This document shows, one piece after another, positions 11,740 through 23,900 of a stretch of DNA of 64,000 nucleotides (position 1 is the first letter of the stretch; every line of letters begins with the position of its first letter). Below the pieces are notes generated by a model. The model was not told where the DNA came from. It searched no databases and saw nothing but the letters and a program-made list of their open reading frames with translations. Both the position numbers and the translations under genes were made by a program. Location of the stretch: assembly GCA_021464415.1 (NCBI GenBank), contig CM038467.1, forward strand, positions 19,263,511 to 19,327,510, read 5' to 3'. This stretch comes from Lonicera japonica (lineage: Eukaryota; Streptophyta; Magnoliopsida; Dipsacales; Caprifoliaceae).

Positions 11740-12285
11740 CTTTTGATAATATTGATTTATTTTAAGGATAATGAGAAATATTGATGTACAAAAATATCCC
11801 TCGTATAAACTTTTAAGTATCTTAGTCATCACTTCCCTTGCTTTTAGAGTATTCACTTGTATTTCTTCTACCTTCGCTGTTTTTCCCGCCTCCCAACACA
11901 CCACCGCTACACCACCACTACCACCACCACCACCATTCGACTTTTTGATCGTATCGCCGAGAAGAGCGCTGTTTTCATCTTTTTCTTTTTCTTTTTTCTG
12001 CAGGTGCATCGTAAAATAGATGTAACTTTTTGATCGAATTGTTGGACTGGACTGATTTTTGGATATGTTTTTTGGAAGACAAAGTTACTATATTTTCACG
12101 AAAAATCAAGACGATCAGATGTCATTTTGCTATCGAAATCGACCAATTTCAACGGCCTAGCGGGATTTTGAAAAACAATTTGATCGCAACTTTTTTTTAT
12201 GAACCCTACGTCAATCCATATACATACATATATATATATTGAGTGGATGTTGATCTCATCAATTTTGTTATTCTATGTTTTGTAA
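11740..12285. other. Unrecognised sequence preceding the palindromic array
   Basis: This stretch is less AT-rich than its surroundings, with a pyrimidine tract and CTGCAGGTG near 11975-12006 and CG-containing words such as GATCGTATCGCCGAGAAG. Short ORFs on both strands show no recognisable domain. It may be part of a larger transposon that includes the array at 12286-13053, but no terminal repeats were secured. Confidence 0.25.
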
Positions 12286-13053
12286 TGGTGCTAAAATCAT
12301 TTTAGTACATTTTGGTTGTTGTCATGCGTGTTGACAGGTGGTGCTAAATGCATTTAGCATTTTCAGATTGTTGTCTAATTGTTGTCATGCGTGTTGACAG
12401 ATGGTGCTAAATGCATTTAGCACCTTCAGATTGTTGTCTAATTGTTGTCATGCTTGTTGACAGGTGGTGCTAAATGAATTTAGCACATTCATATTGCTGT
12501 TTGATTATTATTATGTGTGTTGATAGGTAGTACTAAATGCATTCAGTACATTATGATTGTTGTCTTGTGTGTTGACAGATAATACTAAATGCATTTAGTA
12601 CCTTCTGATTGTTGTCATGTGTGTTGATAAGTGGTGCTAAATGCACCATTTGGTTGATGTCATGTGTGTTGCTAAATGCACCTTTTGGTTGTTGTCATGT
12701 GTGTTGAGAGATAGTATTAAATGCATTTAGCACTTTCAAATTGTTTATTACTTCTTATTAAAAGATGGTGCTAAATGGCTTTTAGTACATTCAAAACTAT
12801 TTTACATTTGCAAAAAGTGGTGCTAAATTGCTTTTAGAACCATTATATTACTTGTTAATGTGTTGACCATTAGTGCTAAACAAATTTAGCACAATTGTTG
12901 CTAAAACAAATTGGTGCTAAAAACATATTGGTTGGTGCTAAACAAATTTAGCACAATTGATGGTATAACAGATTGGTGCTAAACAAATTTAGCACCATTG
13001 ATGTTAAAACAGATTGGTGCTAAAAATAGATTGGTGCTAAACAGATTTAGCAC
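12286..13053. repeat. Tandem array of palindromic TGCTAAATGCATTTAGCA units
   Basis: Roughly 14 units each carry a self-complementary core such as GGTGCTAAATGCATTTAGCACC, or variants GGTGCTAAACAAATTTAGCACA and TACTAAATGCATTTAGTA. The left part (12286-12870) has units of about 50-63 bp with a spacer containing TTGTTGTCATGCGTGTTGACAG; the right part (12870-13053) has shorter units of about 41 bp with spacer CAATTGATG...AACAGATT. Each core can form a hairpin in DNA or RNA. There is no ORF. The sequence shows the array directly; its origin, for example transposon subterminal repeats, is inference. Confidence 0.85.
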
Positions 13054-13849
13054 AAATTCTGATGAAACATGTGACGTTATAAGGAAATGGAACAAGTGTT
13101 TTTTTTTATACAATATCCTTAATTTATACAACTAATTTATAAATATTTATTATAATTATATAATTATTGGAATAAGCCTTTATGCCTAATTGCTATTATT
13201 ATTTTGATAATAGCAAAATAATGTTACGGTGATATTTGGTTGATATTTTGAGTTAAGTTTTTAAAATATGGCGTTTGGTAGTATTTAGAAGTATGTTGAA
13301 AAGTAGATTTGGTTTTTTTCTGAGTTTTTTTCAACCAACTAAAAATCTCATAATTTTGTTTCAAAAAATAGTTAAAATTGATCTTATTTTATAGATCTCG
13401 ACGAGTATGTTGTAAATATATATTTTTTATTTAATTTTGATTTTTGAATTTAAAGTTATGGTGTTTTAAAATTTTTTTTAGAGAGAGAAAATAAAGTGAA
13501 ATAAATTTTGAGAAGTATAAAAGTAGAGTTGATTTTGAGTTGAATTTTTAAAATTTAAATAAAAAATAAAAATAAACAGATACCAAACATTTATTTTTAG
13601 TTAGTTTTCGTTAAAAAACAATAAAAGGAGGAGGAAATTTATAGAAAAAGAGAAAAGAGAAAAGAAAGGAGAGCAGCAGTAGGGGATGCTGATGAGGGGG
13701 TCCATCATATCTACATGGAGTGGAGATCAAACGCCACAACTGCAAAACGTAAAATTACCAATCGGCTTTACAGATAGAAGATATATAGAGGATAGAAGAT
13801 AGAACCTTTTCTTCTCTCTCAGAAAAAACACACACACATATACATACAC

Positions 13850-13853
<4 letters not shown>
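13054..13853. other. AT-rich spacer and TIC62 promoter region
   Basis: Bases 13054-13640 are AT-rich and show nothing recognisable. Bases 13640-13853 lie just upstream of TIC62 and include a TATA-like ATATATAG at 13781-13788 and CA-rich leader sequence (about 13828-13850). Transcription start was not fixed. Confidence 0.35.

Positions 13854-13885
<32 letters not shown>
13854..13885. repeat. (GA)n microsatellite in the TIC62 leader
   Basis: About 16 GA units end two bases before the TIC62 start codon at 13888. GA repeats are bound by plant BBR/BPC (GAGA-binding) proteins, so a regulatory role is possible but not shown. Confidence 0.85.
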
Positions 13886-13887
<2 letters not shown>

Positions 13888-16800
13888 ATGGAGCTTCGTC
13901 CACTTGGAACACGCTACTCAAGCAGCATTCCTCGAACCGGGTTGATAGAGAAACAGCCATTTGTACAACAAGTTACCTTTATCAAATTACCCACTTACCC
14001 AAATGCCACAAATCTCAAACTTGTTAGTTTCAGATTCAGATTCAGATTCAGGGTCAGGGCTCAAGCTTCGTCAGGTATTATTACAATTTGCTTCATTTTC
14101 ATTCCTCCCCCCCTCCATTATATGTGAATAATGAATGTTACTTTGATAGAATTATGCTAGCTCGTTTAACTTGAAACCATATATTAAATTGTAAAAACAT
14201 ATATTAACAACTCTTTTGGTTGTTTTTCTCTGCAAGGCACCACCAAATCTGCTGCAATTCCGAACAATGTTGATTCCAAAGACGAAAATCTCATTTTTGT
14301 TGCTGGGGCTACTGGTAAAGTTGGTTCACGAACTGTAAGGTTTTAACTTCTACTCTACTCCTCTGTTATTCACCTAGGGTTCGTTTGATTTCCACTAAAT
14401 TTTTCAGTGGAAGATGCTGCATGTTTCATATTTTCCATCATTAATGGTGTTTGAATACATAATTTTCCACGCTACAAACTTTGTTTTACTTTCTCTTCTT
14501 AAAATAATTCCAAGGAATCCTGTATTTTTTCCTATATGAATCAATCAAACACACCCTTATTAGAAAAGCAAATGACCATCCAACAGGAAGCTATTTTAGA
14601 AATTGCTGAGGAGTCATATATATATATTTTTTTGTCAGGGAGCTTTTGAAATTAGGATTTAGAGTTCGAGCTGGGGTCCGGAGTGTTCAAAGAGCTGAAT
14701 CTCTTGTGGAAGTATGACTTCAATAAGTGGTTACAATGATTTACTAATTGTCCTTTTTGTGTGCAAGGTTAACTAAATGATTTCCTTCCTTATCTGCAGA
14801 GCGTGAAACAGATGAAACTTGATGAAGGAACCCAACGTAAGAAATTAAGACACCGAAAGTTATCATTTCCATCCTGTACAACTGCCATTGAACTATGTGA
14901 CAATTTACCTGTTCTGTAATTCTAATTTTTTATGAGATATATATGGTCCCGTAGCAAGTATCATGATGGTATCTTTGGTCTTTAGCCCAGCTATAGAGAA
15001 GCTTGATGTCGTGCAATGTGACTTGGAGAAACAGGATCAGATTGGACCTGCATTAGGCAACGCTTCTGTTGTTATTTGCTGCATTGGCGCCAGCGAGAAG
15101 GAGGTTTTTGATGTTACTGGGCCATATCGAATTGACTATCAGGCCACAAAAAACCTTATTGATGCAGGTAATTAAGAAGGATTTTGGTTGGATTATACAC
15201 TTTCAGCTTTCTCATTTGGGTTCAGCAGCACGAGGTGACTCTAATGACCGTTAGAGCTTCCATTATGAGTTTAGCGATTCAGATTATGATAAGGTCACAA
15301 AAATGATTTATGAAATGGTTTGTAGAGATCTTATTCTTAGGATCCATTTTTCATCTCCCAAGAAATTGCTTACAGAAAACTTCTGTAGGAAAACTGAGGG
15401 AGGAAGGAGAGTATGCCACATTTTGCCCTAAATGCTTTGTAATTGAAATGATTTTCTGTAAACGTGCAGCAACTGTTGCAAAAGTCAATCACTTTATTTT
15501 GCTTACATCTTTGGGGACGAACAAGGTTGGGTTTCCTGCGGCTATTCTAAAGTAAGTTTAGAAGATCTTTTAATTGCACGCCTGGTCTTTTGTACAGGAG
15601 GAAACTTAATTCTGCTTTTAACATAAATATGTAGCTTATAGATTATTTGTTTTCAGTCATCAGATTTATTGACTTTTTTTATTTTTTGGGTGTTAAAAGT
15701 TTGTTTTGGGGAGTCCTGATTTGGAAAAGGAAAGCAGAAGAAGCACTCCTTGCGAGTGGCATTCCTTACACCGTGAGTTCTTTTGGACTTTTTACCGTAG
15801 AGAGAGATGCAAAATTGGAAAACTGGGATTCTTTTACTCACATTCGTAGTGATATTTTCAGATTGTAAGGCCTGGTGGTATGGAGCGGCCTACTGATTCT
15901 TACAAGGAAACTCATAATATTACCCTTTCACTGGAGGACACTTTATTTGGTGGCCAAGTTTCAAATCTTCAGGTTTTGTCTGCTGTAAACTATTTTGGCC
16001 TATTGTATTTCTTCAACTTTTCAAAGCTCTTCATTTGAGTTTATGAACATAATATAATTTCAGGAGAGGTTTATGCTATTATTAACAAGTTAGGCGTTTT
16101 CATGTACTTAAAATAATATCTGATAGTAGGTCATTTTCGAATCATAAACAGGTTTTTAAGGAGATTTTAGTAATATAAATTAACATTCCCTCATCTCAAA
16201 TTAGAAGCCCCCGTTTCCAGGAATGTCTTTAGTTAAGAGGCTCATTTCCTTTCTGGAGAATTATCAATGTACTCGCAATAGAAAATATTCTGTATCATTG
16301 ACCATTGATTTGGATGGAATTAGAGGTTTCTTAAAAAACTACCAAGTCGAAGTGGGAATCTTAGGATAGGAGAATGTATGCTTTTATTTGAATTAGTTAT
16401 ATGTGCTTTGTTTGAACATTACCGGCCATCTTATATGTCTAGTTGAAAAACATTTTTTCATTAACTTTAGGTGGCAGAGCTGATGGCATTTATGGCAAAA
16501 AACAGTAGCCTTTCACATTGTAAGGTAGTGGAAGTAATTGCAGAAACAACAGCACCATTGACTCCTATGGAGGAGCTTCTAGCCAAAATACCATCACAAC
16601 GTGCTGGCAGTGCTTCACTGAAGGTACTTTAAAAAATTCATCCCAATAGTCTAACCGTCGTTCGATATGCCAGTTTATGCATGCACATACTCTTACACAA
16701 GCACATGTATTTAGTTTTCGATTTGCATCAACTAAAAATTTAGGTTCTAGATGCATAAGAAACTAGGAACCAAACAAGTAGGCAGTTTTATGTAATGGCT

Positions 16801-18988
16801 TATGTATCTACTTGGGGGAAGGTAATGCAAGATTAATCTATGATATCAATAAGGTTGTCAAATTAGTTAAGAGAGATACTTGAGGATTATGTATTTTTCA
16901 TTACTTTCACGAAGCTGATTCAAATTGATGTTTAGCCATTGGCGACTATAAATTTTATTGAGTGTTAGCAGGGACCAGGTGTTGCAGATGGACCCCAGCC
17001 TGCAATTTCTAAGAGCGTCAGTTCTGAGACTCCAAAGACTTCCCCTGTGGAAGAACCTACTGAGGCAAAAGTAACTGTGGCTTCCACCGTGAAAGAACCT
17101 ACTGAAGCAAAAGCAACTGTGGTTTCCACTGTGAAAGAACCTACTGAAGGAAAGGCAACTATGACATCGCCACTCTCTCCATATATTATGTGAGCCATCT
17201 TATTATTATTATTATTATTATTATCTCTTTTTGAAGGGAAGGGTCATTTCACACACGCCAAAAAGAGAGTATATATTGATGAATGTGCTCATGTACATAT
17301 TTAAATGAAATTAATCTATTTAATTATTACAAACAGGTAACATTTAGCACAAATCTATATTTAGTGCTTTTTGCACGGGTTATACCTACTTTGACAATAT
17401 GCTTCCTGACGAAACTGACCAGTTATTTTCTGATTCTTCCAAAGGTACGAAGATCTGAAGCCACCCACATCTCCGACTCCAACCACCCCAAGCAATACTA
17501 CCAAAGCAGTTGAGGTGGAGACAATTTCAGCTACAACTAACTCTGCCCCTCCTCCATCTGTTGAAATTATTAACTCACAGCCCTCGGGCATTGTCATTGA
17601 GAAGGAAGAAGCTATTCAGACAGAAGTGAAAAAACCAAGTCCTCTGTCTCCTTATATTTGGTAAGAAGTTCTCTGCTTTTTGCTAACCATTGCAATTTTA
17701 ATTGACCCGAGTTGGCTTTTCTGCTGTTTTGTACTAAACAAATAAAGGAAAATGTTGACATGTGCTTATGAATAGAAAGAATAACTCTCTGTGTGAGAAT
17801 TCATGGCCTATTAATGTGGATTAAAGCTTTGTTCTTTCTATTAATAGGTTGTTAACTTATTACCCTAGGCCGCCACACGTTAACATGACTTGTAAATAAA
17901 ATTCAAGGCTGTGGTCTGACTAGAATTATAAAGCACAGAAAATACACTTCTACAAATGGACTGATTTTATGGTTTTATCTGATGATCCAAATTCCTCCTC
18001 TATTTACACTGTTACTTGTTATGACAGTTATGAGGATCTGAAACCACCCGTGTCCCCGACTCCAAAGGCACCTAGTGCTATAAAAGAGGATAATGCTAAT
18101 GTTATAGAGGCAGTGCTGGAGTCTTCTACTACTACTACTACTACTACTACTACTATGGATTCTGAAGCTAGCAAAGTGTCAGCAGGGGTAGCTGCTACAG
18201 ATGAGCCTATATCAGCCGCAGTGCGAGTGTCCCTGTCTCCTTACGCTGTGTAAGTTTTTTTCTTTCCTACAAAGAAATATTGCACTTACTTCATGGAGGT
18301 CTGTTACTTTACACCATTTATTTCTCTGTCTTCTTGTGTTTGATTGGCACCAGAAGATGGAAAATACATTATCTCCTGCTTGAAAGTCGAAATTAAGGTC
18401 AATCAAACCTTTTTCACATAAAATTTCCCATGGAAACCAATTCGTGTCTGGGATTTCTTATCCATTATGAAACATCCTCGAGATCTTTATTTTAGTTTAA
18501 TATTGTTCTTTCAAACCGGTTGATTTTACTTCATGGGTACTCATATTTATCAGATATGAAGACCTCAAGCTTCCTATATCACCATCACCTCGTTCACCAA
18601 CTGTTTCACCTCCATCGACATCTCTGGCAAATGGGGATGTCGATTTTTGGTTCATGGAAACAAAAACTCTGGGGATGTGGGTTTTTGGTTCCATCAGAAA
18701 GAAAACAGAATCCATGTAAATTGTTTCCTCACAAAACTATTGAAATCAAGCTCCGCTGAAGATGAAATCCTGGGATTTTTTCGTGAAAATAAGAGAATCA
18801 AGCACACCTTTAATATACAAAGCCTTGACACCCTCACCAGCTTGCTGAATTTATATAAACACAACCAAAATCGCCCAGAATCTATGTTTTTCTGTTTTAA
18901 TCCAACTTTCTTTTCCCCTTCTGACAACAGGTATGCGGACTTGAAGCCTCCAACTTCTCCAACGCCATCGCCATCGCCAAGGAAATAA
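13888..18988 (+). CDS. TIC62: TIC62, chloroplast FNR-binding Rossmann-fold protein
   Basis: Fourteen exons: 13888-14074, 14237-14339, 14639-14711, 14800-14836, 14991-15167, 15470-15551, 15700-15772, 15862-15972, 16471-16623, 16972-17189, 17445-17660, 18028-18249, 18554-18715, 18931-18988; about 623 residues. Residues 1-62 resemble a plastid transit peptide. GATGKVG (86-92) is the dinucleotide-binding loop, followed by CCIGASEKE, GPYRIDYQATKNL, TSLGTNK and VRPGGMERPTD, all signatures of TIC62. The C-terminal third carries Pro/Ser repeats of the type LSPY...YEDLKPPTSPTP, known to bind ferredoxin-NADP reductase. TIC62 is a redox-linked protein of inner envelope, stroma and thylakoid. Each repeat begins at an exon start after a phase-2 intron. 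Exon 12 has a poly-Thr run from (ACT)n. The 3' end of exon 13 is uncertain: two phase-2 donors (after 18674 and after 18715) fit, and the LSPY motif is missing there. Confidence 0.9.
14377..14556. mobile_element. Short Tourist-like MITE in TIC62 intron 2
   Basis: The ends GGGTTCGTTTGATT and AATCAAACACACCC are inverted repeats. Flanks are CTA (14374-14376) and TTA (14557-14559), a near match to the TTA duplication of PIF/Harbinger elements. It is 180 bp, lies wholly in the intron and is related to 19696-20227. Confidence 0.6.
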
Positions 18989-19233
18989 TAAGTAAAGAGA
19001 AATGATCTCTGTCATCAACTATAAGGAGGTGTAAATTCAATTATGTAGAGGCTGCAACTGTGGCGGCATTTTGACCTTTGATGCTTGAAGAGGCAATCAA
19101 TCCAATTTAGTAGCATGAGTATGCTCTTATATATATATATATATGTATATTTGTCATTGTTTATCAGTATTTTCTGGTAACTATATGATACAATTTGGGT
19201 TTGACCTCCAAATTTGTGTGGAATTCACAAATT

Positions 19234-19425
19234 GGTAAAAAAAACATTTGTTGAGTTGAATGCCACAAACCCCTTCTTATTAACATTCTCTAGCACACCA
19301 CCATTGATGAAAAAACGCTAGAGGAACCTTTGACATTGTCACATTGACGAAAAAAATGCCTGCCCTACCTTCGACCTTGTGAATTAACGGATACACGCTC
19401 TAACCATCCGAGCTACTTCAGGTTG
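19234..19425 (-). mobile_element. tRNA-derived SINE, minus strand
   Basis: Reverse complement of 19397-19418 reads AAGTAGCTCGGATGGTTAGAGC, a good pol III A box within a tRNA-like head. About 20 bases further on that strand AAGGTCGAAGGTAGGG (19378-19363) matches a degenerate B box. Spacing fits a tRNA head, then a short body ending in a T-rich tract near 19234. A target duplication was not found. Not a functional tRNA gene: no acceptor stem or anticodon arm could be paired. Confidence 0.5.
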
Positions 19426-19695
19426 CATATTTAACACTGGTAAACAAAATCAACTTTTTAATACTTTTTAAAGTCTAATATAGTGTACTGTATCATACAC
19501 GTAATGGATAATTTTTACACGTTTTGAAGTCATGTGATAGAGTTTGATTTATGATTTATGAAATTTTTCTCTACAAAATATAAAAAATTCTCTTGTTATA
19601 AGTACACTTTCTCGATTTTTAATTGATAGTCTCATTTTTTATTTCTAAAATAACATTAATTTCAATCTTAAATTGATAGTCATATTTTAATTTTA

Positions 19696-20227
19696 GGGTG
19701 CGTTTGATTGCAAGCGTGGAATTTGTATTGAAAGAAAATAAGTTACTGGCAATTGAATTGCCTAGACTTGAAGTTGCATGGAAAATGCAGTGTAGTGTGT
19801 TTGATTCTTAATTTTCTACCCGAAAAATATTAGTTGTATTATAGCATTTTTAATGTAGAAAAAATTATTGGTAATTTTTTTTTACATAATTATATAGTCA
19901 TGATAGATCTTGTTTAATTGATCTTGATTAGTATATTTTAAATATTAAATTTTTATATTATTTTGAATTTTATATTTTAAGTTATAGAATTTTTAATATA
20001 AAAAATGGTAAAAATTTTGTCTCGTGAACCGTACCTAAGTATGGAAAACAAAAAATCACCTTCTCCAAAGAAAATATTTTCCTCAATTGCCTTAAAAATG
20101 CACATGTGTGAGTCAAAAGTGAGAAGTTTAATTGCCTAGAAAAAAAAGCTAATCAAACATCTTAAATTGTCGAATCAAGTAAAAAATGTTCATTTTTCAT
20201 GAAAAATGTTGCCAATCAAACACACCC
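19696..20227. mobile_element. Tourist-like MITE with TTA target duplication
   Basis: Ends GGGTGCGTTTGATTG and the inverted CAATCAAACACACCC pair with one mismatch. The element is flanked by TTA on both sides (19693-19695 and 20228-20230), the target duplication of PIF/Harbinger elements. The 532-bp body is AT-rich, non-coding and largely palindromic. Confidence 0.8.
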
Positions 20228-20918
20228 TTAATATTTTTTGAAAACAACATTAACTTCAATTTATTCAATGATCATTACAATTTTTTTTTTAAAAATTTTT
20301 TTGATATTTCTAAAAAGTGTAGGACAATCAAATAGTTATCATCTAAAAGTAAAGAGGAATGATTAATAATCATAATCATTTTTACTTGCTAGACTCAATT
20401 AATTTTGAGGGAGCGAGTACATCTTATCATCTCTTGCTGGTACAGTACCAGCAAAGCCCTAGCTCTGGGTCATTTATTGCTAGTAATGATTTTGCGCATG
20501 GAAACGTCGCCGTGGCTCAATCGGTCTTGTAAGTCTTAAAACCTCTTATTTTATATTGTATTATTATATTAAATATAAAGTATTGATTGTCAAATGACAC
20601 CAGAAATATGCCACTTTAGAATTGGATTAATAATAATTTGCGTCAATTTTTAGTTACATAAAATTTTCTTATTTTAAGCCCCGATATTTGTCTAGAAAAA
20701 ACAAAAAAAAGTGTCCCATGGTCCTTCTCTCTCTAAAGAAAAATTAGTCATTGGTCGGACGCTCAAAGCTTCTCCCTGCGAAGACAAGCCAATTTATACA
20801 TAATATTTCCTCCTTTCGCCTGCAAAAACTGGCCGGAATACGTCGCGATCTCACCTTACGTTGTCGTTTAATTATTGTCTCCCCATAACCTATTCTTCTG
20901 TTGAACGATCGAGCAGCG
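20228..20918. other. Spacer and promoter/5' UTR region of the ARIADNE gene
   Basis: AT-rich to about 20690, then a more GC-rich stretch (20715-20918) likely to hold the promoter and leader. No upstream ATG-initiated ORF of note and no clear TATA box were seen. Confidence 0.35.
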
Positions 20919-23900
20919 ATGGAAGGTTGTACGGGTGGGGAAGAAGATTATTATTCATCTGATCGAGACTCCCTTGATGGACTGGATAACGAGGAGTCTG
21001 ATTCCCAGTGGGTCCCTCCCAAAGGTCCTTCCAGCAAGGTTCACTATTCAACAATTAATAATCGGAATTTGCTTTGATTTTCAGGAACAATTTTGTGGTC
21101 TCCTAGTTCCTAATTTCATTGGTGCTTTTTTTTTTTTTTTTTGAGTAAAAAAATAGGATTTGGGAGAGTTTAATTAGATGTTTAGGTGTTCTTTGTAATG
21201 TTTTTTTGTCATTTGATTGGTCTTTGCAGCTTGGGATTCTTTATTTTAGGGTTTGTTATCATTTGGAACTGAAATATAAGGCTGAAACATATTAGTTCTT
21301 TTGTGCTCACTCCCTTTTTGATTGTTGTTAAAGGTTCTATTGTGTTCGGCGTTATCATTATTTCTTCTATTCAAGTAATTGTCCTTTTTTTTTTTAAAAA
21401 AATAAAATAAAAATTCAAACACTCTGAGCCTGCAACTATTAGGTATACCAGAATGTCTGTTGACATTTTCGTGGCCTTGAATTGTCAATCAGATAAGATG
21501 TAATGTAGGTTACTTATTAGGTCTTGTTTTGTTGTTTGCATGAGCTAATTGCTTTAGTAGTTGGTGAAAGCTGAGCACCAAATGAAAATCCAAGGATGAA
21601 AACCCATTTAATTATCTAAGAACACAACAAATACGCAATACTTGGGTAGACTAAGCTATGCTTGCAATTTTTACCTTTTAATAGAAAGTGTAACTAACCC
21701 TTATTATTGGGCCTTTTCAGGTAATTACAAAAGAGTCTCTTTTGGCCGCACAGGTAGGATGAAGAAAACCGAGAATCCACTTTTTTTCTTTTCCCAACTC
21801 ACGTTGTTCTCTCTGATGTGCAGATACTAATGCGTTGAATTATTTTGCATACATGTAGAGGGAAGATTTGAGGAGAGTAATGGAATTGTTATCTCTAAGA
21901 GAACACCATGCTAGAACTCTACTTATTCATTACCGATGGGATGTTGAGAAGTTGTTTGCGATTCTTGTGGAGAAAGGAAAACTTGTTTGTTTGCTCAAGC
22001 AGGTGTGCCTGTTGTTGAGCATTATGATCTGGACTCACCGTCGTCTTCTACCATAATGTGCAATATCTGCATTGAAGATGTACCTAGTAGCGAGGCGACA
22101 AAAATGGATTGTGGCCATTGCTTTTGCAACAATTGTAAGTACTCTTTGTTGGAGACTCAACATTGTCGTACCATAGTTATAGTGTTTCTTATGAAGTTTT
22201 AATAGCCATAGAATCTAGCGTGTACTGTATATTCTCTCTCTGTCTGTGTGTGTCCCTCCCTCCCTCTCCCTCTCCCTCTCGCTCTCCTCTCCTCTCTCTC
22301 TTCTCTCTCTCACACACGCACGCACACAATGTTATTAGTTCTTAAAAAGATGTTCTACTGTTTTATTTTTTGCATTGGAGTTTATTCTTATTCTTCATGC
22401 TTCTCTTTTTAGGTTGGACAGAGCATTTTATTGTAAAGATAAATGAGGGCCAGAGTAAGCGTATCAGGTGCATGGCTCATAAATGCTTTGCCATTTGTGA
22501 TGAAGACATCATCAGAAGCCTAGTTAGTAGAAGGCACCCTGATTTAGCTGAAAAATTTGAGCGTTTCCTTCTCGAGTCCTATATTGAGGACAATAAAATG
22601 GTAAAATGGTGCCCTAGTACACCCCATTGTGGGAATGCGATACGCGTGGAAGATGATGAATTTTGCGAGGTAGAATGTTCATGTGGGTTACAGTTCTGTT
22701 TCAGTTGCTTATCTCAAGCACATTCCCCTTGTTCATGTTTGATGTGGGAACTGTGGACCAAAAAATGCCGAGATGAATCAGAAACAGTAAATTGGATTAC
22801 AGTTCATACAAAGCCTTGTCCAAAGTGTCACAAACCTGTTGAGAAGAATGGTGGATGCAACCTAGTGAGCTGCATTTGTGGGCAAGCATTTTGGTTAGTG
22901 TTATTTCTTTGTGCCTTCCATTTCATTTGTGCAAGTTCATGCATATACTTGTAATCCACACTGATATCAGTAATGCGCTAATAAGTTAGCTACAAATTTC
23001 TAGTTGTTATGTTTTGGTGTTTACACTATTGATGTTGATGGTAGTGTTTCACTTTTTAAGTTTTGTTCATTTTGTTCTTTCCTACTCCCCTTCTCTGTCC
23101 TTTACTTTGATAGGTGCTAGGTGGGTATAAAGTAGGGGTGGCAAGTTTGTGCCAAAAGGAAACTAGAATCACTCGAATTTGCTTGCTGACTTCTTACTAA
23201 TAATTTATACTGATAATTTACAACTTTAACACGTTTGCACACATGTGAGTACACTTGTAGGTTTCCTTTTCATGCTGTGTTCTTGCTATTCATGTTCTTA
23301 GGCTCTTTACGGAATTGATAGAACTGATATATCTATACAAGTGTATGATATATATCAACTTATTCACTCTACTGGGAAACATGTGATAAGATATCCACTT
23401 CAAATTGTTTTCATGCACATATCTATCTCATATCTACTGTATTATAGATCCAAAACCCATTTGGCAGTTATTGAAGCTATGTCGTATTTTTTGTTTTCCG
23501 ATTTTCGCTTGCTTTTTTTTTTTTTTTTCACAAACACTTAATATTATAGCATAAGCGATATAGGATTCAAACCCTTTGAGGCGTTGACATTGGCAAGGGT
23601 AGGATCACTCTCAACCGCTATGCTACTTATTGCTTTTATAACCTTTTCTCTTTAAACTACTAATATTCAAATCGCACATGCATCGCCTATGCACAAAATT
23701 CTAGTATCTTGAATGTATCTAGTCTGTAATGATTTTTTTCTTGTGGATGTGTTTTTACAAAATGTTTGCTTTATCCCGATGCCTGACCTTTCTTGTTGGT
23801 AGTCTTACATTTTAAACTTTTGACATAGTTGGCTGTGTGGTGGAGCAACTGGGCGGGATCATACTTGGTCAAGTATTGCTGGTCACAGTTGTGGCCGCTA

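Noticed and set aside
11731..12019. Overlapping ORFs on both strands with poly-Gly or poly-Pro
   Set aside because: They come from a CCA repeat and low-complexity DNA; neither shows a domain.
12286..13053. CRISPR-like array of repeats and spacers
   Set aside because: Spacers are repeats of each other, units are palindromic and variable, there are no cas genes, and the DNA is plant nuclear.
19363..19418. Possible tRNA gene
   Set aside because: Only A- and B-box matches are present; no acceptor or anticodon stem pairs, and a T-rich tail follows, so it is a SINE head.
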